Shown: positions 60,396 through 64,000 of the stretch, one piece after another
How positions within the stretch are numbered: the stretch's first letter is position 1
How the letters are laid out: each line of letters starts with the position of its first letter
NCBI RefSeq assembly: GCF_018474025.1
Contig: NZ_JAHCTA010000001.1
Coordinates: forward strand, 310,001-374,000
Length of the DNA stretch: 64,000 nucleotides
Direction: 5' to 3'
Source: Alteromonas oceanisediminis
GTDB lineage: Bacteria; Pseudomonadota; Gammaproteobacteria; Enterobacterales; Alteromonadaceae
Program-made: the position numbers and the translations under genes
Notes under the pieces: model-generated
The model's database searches: none
What the model saw: only the letters and a program-made list of their open reading frames with translations
Told to the model about the DNA's origin: nothing

Positions 60396-62162
60396 GTGTC
60401 TTCTAGTCGTAATGTGGTTTCCTGGCTATTAGGGTTTCTTTCCCCTTACAAAGCTCAAGTCGCTGGCGCCATCGTGGCGTTATTTGTGGGCGCTTTGTCG
60501 TGGCTGTCTCTGGGGCAAGGCGTCCGGTTAGCGGTTGATGATGGATTTGTAGCAGACAATGCCGCGCGCCTGAATCAGCTAGCCTTGCTTGTACTGGGCA
60601 TTGCGATGGTTGCCAGCGTTGCTACCTATTTCCGCTTTTCACTGATGACCTGGCTGGGTGAGCGGGTCAGTGCAGATATTCGAAAAACAGTGTACGCCCA
60701 CCTGTTGTCATTAAACCCTGAGTTTTTTAGCCAAACGCGCACCGGCGAGGTCATTTCGCGATTTACCGCCGATACTACCGTATTGCAAACCGTCATCGGT
60801 ATGGGCATATCTATGGCCTTGCGATCGTCAGTGACTTTTATCGGCGCATTAACGTTGATGCTTGTCAGCAGCCCTCAGCTGACACTGTACGTATTGCTGG
60901 CCGTACCCTGCGTATTGCTACCCATAAAAGTACTTGGCAAAAAAGTACGCTTGTACGCCAAGTTGAGCCAGGACCGAGTTGCCGATATTGGCGCTTACAT
61001 CGATGAAACGCTGCACGAAATACAAACGGTGCAAGCCTATTCTCATGAGCAGGCCGACCGAAAAGCCTTCACCCAACGGGTAGAGGATGTGATGTCGACG
61101 GCTAAAATGCGCATTCACTACCGCTCTTTGCTGATAGGCTCTATCATGATGATTAGCATCATTGCCGTGATCATTGTGGCGTGGATAGGCGCTATGGATG
61201 TTATTCGTGGCAGCATGACCGCCGGTGAACTGACCGCCTTCATGTTTTATGCCGTATTAGCGGGCGGCAGCGTTGCCACAATCAGTGAAGTCATTGGTGA
61301 AATTCAAAAAGCGGCTGGCGCAAGTGAGCGTTTAATGGGCTTGCTCGATGCTCGCTCCCACATTGCACCTAACCCTTTCAACGCATCAGGCACAGGCAGA
61401 GCCTCGTTTCAGAAACCACATCAAGAAATACCGGCGATTCAGTTCGATAACGTGTCTTTCAGTTACCCCAGTGAACCGAATAGACAGGTGTTGAAGCAAA
61501 TTTCTTTAAGCATCACTCGCGGTGAGCGCGTCGCATTGGTAGGGCCAAGTGGTGCGGGAAAATCGACACTTTACCAGTTACTCTTGCGATTCTACGATGC
61601 GCAGCAAGGGCATATTATGCTCGACGGACATCCGATCCACGCTTTACCGATAGATGACCTTCGCCACCAGTTTGCTTTAGTGCCTCAGGAATCGGTTATT
61701 TTTGCCATGTCGGTGTTTGAAAATATTCGCTACGGGCAACCGGACGCGACGATAGAACAAGTACAAGCGGCGGCGATAACAGCGCAGGCAGATGAATTTA
61801 TTCGCAATCTTGAGCAGGGATATGATACGGATTTAGGCGAACGCGGAATAAAACTCTCTGGTGGGCAAAAGCAGCGCATATCGATTGCACGGGCGATTCT
61901 CGCCAACCGCCCTATTCTGCTCCTTGACGAAGCGACCAGTGCATTGGATGCCGTCAGTGAGCAGCAAGTAAAGGTCGGTTTAGACAACCTGATGCAAAAC
62001 AAAACCACACTCATTATTGCACACCGGTTATCGACGGTGATCAATGCTGATCGCATCATTGTATTGCAAGAAGGCCAAATTATTGCCGAAGGGGACCACA
62101 ACACATTGATGGAACAAAGTGCGCTGTACCGAGAGCATGCACAGCTTCAGCTAATGAGCTAA
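60396..62162 (+). CDS. ABC exporter with fused membrane and ATPase domains (MsbA/BmrA-like)
   Basis: The 588-residue half-transporter starts with GTG after GAGGTA. An ABC type I membrane domain of six helices covers about residues 1-320. The ATPase domain (about 350-585) has Walker A GPSGAGKSTLYQLL, signature LSGGQKQRISIARAIL, Walker B ILLLDEATSALD and the H-loop in IIAHRLSTV. It probably exports a lipid or drug. It is not clearly MsbA, since lpxK is not adjacent. Confidence 0.9.
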   Translation: MSSSRNVVSWLLGFLSPYKAQVAGAIVALFVGALSWLSLGQGVRLAVDDGFVADNAARLNQLALLVLGIAMVASVATYFRFSLMTWLGERVSADIRKTVYAHLLSLNPEFFSQTRTGEVISRFTADTTVLQTVIGMGISMALRSSVTFIGALTLMLVSSPQLTLYVLLAVPCVLLPIKVLGKKVRLYAKLSQDRVADIGAYIDETLHEIQTVQAYSHEQADRKAFTQRVEDVMSTAKMRIHYRSLLIGSIMMISIIAVIIVAWIGAMDVIRGSMTAGELTAFMFYAVLAGGSVATISEVIGEIQKAAGASERLMGLLDARSHIAPNPFNASGTGRASFQKPHQEIPAIQFDNVSFSYPSEPNRQVLKQISLSITRGERVALVGPSGAGKSTLYQLLLRFYDAQQGHIMLDGHPIHALPIDDLRHQFALVPQESVIFAMSVFENIRYGQPDATIEQVQAAAITAQADEFIRNLEQGYDTDLGERGIKLSGGQKQRISIARAILANRPILLLDEATSALDAVSEQQVKVGLDNLMQNKTTLIIAHRLSTVINADRIIVLQEGQIIAEGDHNTLMEQSALYREHAQLQLMS

Positions 62163-62172
62163 ACCGCCGCGA

Positions 62173-62637
62173 TCAACTGCGCTTGTTCACGCACGGCAAT
62201 GTGGCTTGATATTCACAAATATCGTCAGCTTCCGCTTGCGTTGCACCGCCCATGCAGTAGTCAATACGTAGAACAACCTGTTCAGGTTCCGCATTGGGCG
62301 ACTTAGCCTGCCATTGCCAGCTCTCGATGAATTTTTCAGAGGTTCGCTCTACGCCAGTGCTGGGTGCAGTTACCTGTGTTTCAACATTCTCAGCCCGGCC
62401 GCTCTGATTTATAGTGAAATTAAAAACACCGCACCCGCGCACGCCGTTGCGCACTAGTTTTCGGGGATATGGCAGAAACTCAGGCTCTATTCGCTCCCAC
62501 GCTAATATAGAAGCATCTTCGGGCACTAAAACGGTCGCTTTGACAGCGCGGAGCATCGTGTATTTATCAGCAGAAACTGAGGGAAAAGAGACAATCGCCA
62601 GCATGAACGCTGCGCTTGAAACGCGAAGAACTGACAT
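62173..62637 (-). CDS. Periplasmic TonB C-terminal-domain-like protein
   Basis: The ATG at 62635-62637 (after AAGGTAGG) gives 154 residues with a signal peptide (about 1-23). The rest resembles a TonB-C fold: PEFLPYPRKLVRNGVRGCGV, then FNFTINQSGRAENVETQV and FIESWQWQAK. It lacks a membrane anchor and Pro-rich linker, so it is not an energy transducer. A C-terminal pair of Cys may form a disulfide. Role unknown. Confidence 0.7.
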   Translation of the reverse strand: MSVLRVSSAAFMLAIVSFPSVSADKYTMLRAVKATVLVPEDASILAWERIEPEFLPYPRKLVRNGVRGCGVFNFTINQSGRAENVETQVTAPSTGVERTSEKFIESWQWQAKSPNAEPEQVVLRIDYCMGGATQAEADDICEYQATLPCVNKRS

Positions 62638-62693
62638 AAAACCTACCTTGGTCATTAATCAGCCCTCAATGTAAACGAAGGGCCAGGTCGAAT

Positions 62694-63101
62694 TCAAGTG
62701 CTATGCTGTTCTGTCGGCTCCTGGATGTGTGCAGTAAGGGATTTTCCTAACACGCGATGGGTTAAATACGCCAAAATTTCGGTTTCCTGCTCACTTCTCT
62801 CACCATCAATACCGGTCAGCTCCATTGCAACTTCGAGGGTTTTTGGTGCGTCCTGATTCAAGTCGTCAGCCAGCTCACGCATGAATTCTTTAATGTTGTT
62901 CGCATCCACGGCACTGCGCGCTGAATGAATAGCCTGAGTGAGAAACGCATCCGCGCAAATGGTACTTTCCCATGTCAGGTTGTTGATCACCTCATCCACA
63001 TAGTCTTGTTCCGTTAAGGTTACCTTGCCGTCGATTTGATATAGCAATACGGCTAATTTGATTAATGCTTCATTAAAACACTGGCGCTCAGTCAACTGCA
63101 T
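62694..63101 (-). CDS. TerB-like helical protein
   Basis: The start MQLTERQCFN at 63099-63101, preceded by GAGGT, gives 135 residues. The helical region with ALIKLAVLLYQIDGKVTLTEQDYVDEV (acidic, Asp-Gly metal-like loop) and ELTGIDGERSEQETEILAYL resembles the TerB family, whose members bind metal and are linked to tellurite or stress responses. No other ter genes are nearby. Confidence 0.7.
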   Translation of the reverse strand: MQLTERQCFNEALIKLAVLLYQIDGKVTLTEQDYVDEVINNLTWESTICADAFLTQAIHSARSAVDANNIKEFMRELADDLNQDAPKTLEVAMELTGIDGERSEQETEILAYLTHRVLGKSLTAHIQEPTEQHST

Positions 63102-63226
63102 ACTAACCTCTCTGACAGGGGGACGAGGTGGTAGCCTCGCGAGCGATCTAACTGTGGGCAAGTTTCGCGCAGACAAGTCTGATCTGTTTGAATGAATTAG
63201 ACCGCTCCCCCACCAATAAGTGCCAT

Positions 63227-64000
63227 TTATTGCAAACCCAGTTCAATATCATGGATCAGATAATTCCCACTGAATTGGGGATGCGCTTCGCCTGTCGCTT
63301 CAATCGCAAAAAACTGTTGGTCAACCGGGTCCAGTGATTGATAACCACCAATCACTTGATACAACCAGACTTCGGCGTCAAAGTCGAGTTGTTGCCACTG
63401 AAGGTATTGCAACGCAGTGATGCGCTCGCCAGTGTCAATCACATAGCAAAAATAGGCTTCTACCGCTTTTCTTAATTGTGAGTCATCGATTTCTATCGCC
63501 GCCACCTGACTAATATCGATACTGCTTGCCGCTCTATCGTGTTTGTCATTCACCGCGACTCGATTGACTTTGCGGATATGTGCAACCAAATCTTGCAGTA
63601 AAGGTTCATGCTCAACGCGATTTACGTCCACACTGGCCGGTTCAAGTAAACCTGGAGCACAGGTAAATAAACTCGGAATCGATGAGCCGGCCGTATAATC
63701 TCGCGGCGAAAATTGCGGGTTTTGATCCGTGTGCAACACAAACCCTTTGAGTAAACGTGTGCGACCTCTAAATTCACGAAAACGACCGATAAGTTCAATC
63801 AGCCTAGCCTGCACTGCCGACAGCTCCTTCGTGACCTTGGTAAAGCTCTGTTGCAACATCACGACTAAGAGGTGGCGCAATTCACGGTTGTTGCCAGCCA
63901 ATTCGCCCAGTTCGTCGAAACGGATCAACTCAATCTGATTCAACAGTTCTGAAACTTGCGATTGAGCCAGCTCATTTTCGCGGATTTTAGCGTCAACCGA
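63227..64000 (-). CDS. Uncharacterised protein, C-terminal part
   Basis: The minus-strand frame stays open to the window edge: the 19 codons beyond the internal TTG at 63943 are uninterrupted. So it is a partial gene of at least 257 residues. The visible part begins with a heptad-like coiled coil (ENELAQSQVSELLNQIEL...) and continues with mixed helix and strand containing DHxRAASS-like and acidic patches. It has no recognised domain. The real start lies outside. Confidence 0.6.
   Translation of the reverse strand, partial: SVDAKIRENELAQSQVSELLNQIELIRFDELGELAGNNRELRHLLVVMLQQSFTKVTKELSAVQARLIELIGRFREFRGRTRLLKGFVLHTDQNPQFSPRDYTAGSSIPSLFTCAPGLLEPASVDVNRVEHEPLLQDLVAHIRKVNRVAVNDKHDRAASSIDISQVAAIEIDDSQLRKAVEAYFCYVIDTGERITALQYLQWQQLDFDAEVWLYQVIGGYQSLDPVDQQFFAIEATGEAHPQFSGNYLIHDIELGLQ

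Noticed and set aside
62414-62674. Plus-strand frames antisense to the TonB-C-like gene and similar antisense frames in ccm, mutS and leu genes
   Set aside because: They are shadows of clearly real genes and show no family features.

Overview
The window reads as chromosome of a marine-type Gammaproteobacterium. It carries a complete nine-gene system I cytochrome c maturation operon (ccmABCDEFGHI), recA with a canonical LexA box, mutS, pyrG-eno, leuABCD behind a leucine attenuator, srmB, rdgB-hemW, YggN-type DUF2884 and GspA/GspB genes. This mix fits Alteromonadales, Cellvibrionales or Oceanospirillales. I do not claim a genus.

Layout. 1-3.6 kb: partial WecA-type glycosyltransferase, POT peptide transporter, small DUF6170-like membrane protein and galE. 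3.8-11.7 kb (minus): ccmA to ccmI in translationally coupled order, with mlaA (vacJ) as the last cistron. 11.9-14.4 kb: a FliK-like and an orphan FlhB C-terminal-domain protein. 14.4-22.7 kb: recA, pncC, mutS, pyrG, eno and one unknown gene. 22.9-27.8 kb: leu operon with a candidate operator palindrome, leader peptide and attenuator. 27.9-31.0 kb: a degenerate HD-GYP protein facing a gspA-gspB pair; the HD-GYP protein and GspB share the same N-terminal DUF3391-like module. 31.2-35.4 kb: cca, srmB, rdgB, hemW. 35.6-42.5 kb: envelope and signalling genes (DUF2884, DUF2937, two DUF1566 proteins, PAS, REC-CheC, lrgAB). 42.6-47.4 kb: a MbnH/MbnP pair divergent from a large secreted choice-of-anchor-B protein with a GlyGly-CTERM-like tail.

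47.6-53.2 kb is an AT-rich integrated element of about 5.6 kb inserted at the 3' end of a CAU-anticodon tRNA gene. It carries a tyrosine integrase, two unknown genes, an AlpA-type regulator, an HTH_39-like protein, a small protein, a winged-helix protein, a nested-repeat noncoding region that could be an origin, and a terminase-small-subunit-like HTH protein. An imperfect att repeat ends it, and near-identical 21-bp repeats lie just inside both ends. There are no capsid, tail or large terminase genes. The layout resembles a minimal phage satellite (PICI-like) and is the most interesting object in the window.

53.4-64 kb: hybrid histidine kinase, two secreted alpha/beta hydrolases, a diguanylate cyclase, a tandem UspA protein, an ABC exporter, a TonB-C-like periplasmic protein, a TerB-like protein and a partial coiled-coil protein. 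All functional calls come from reading motifs; no database search was run.
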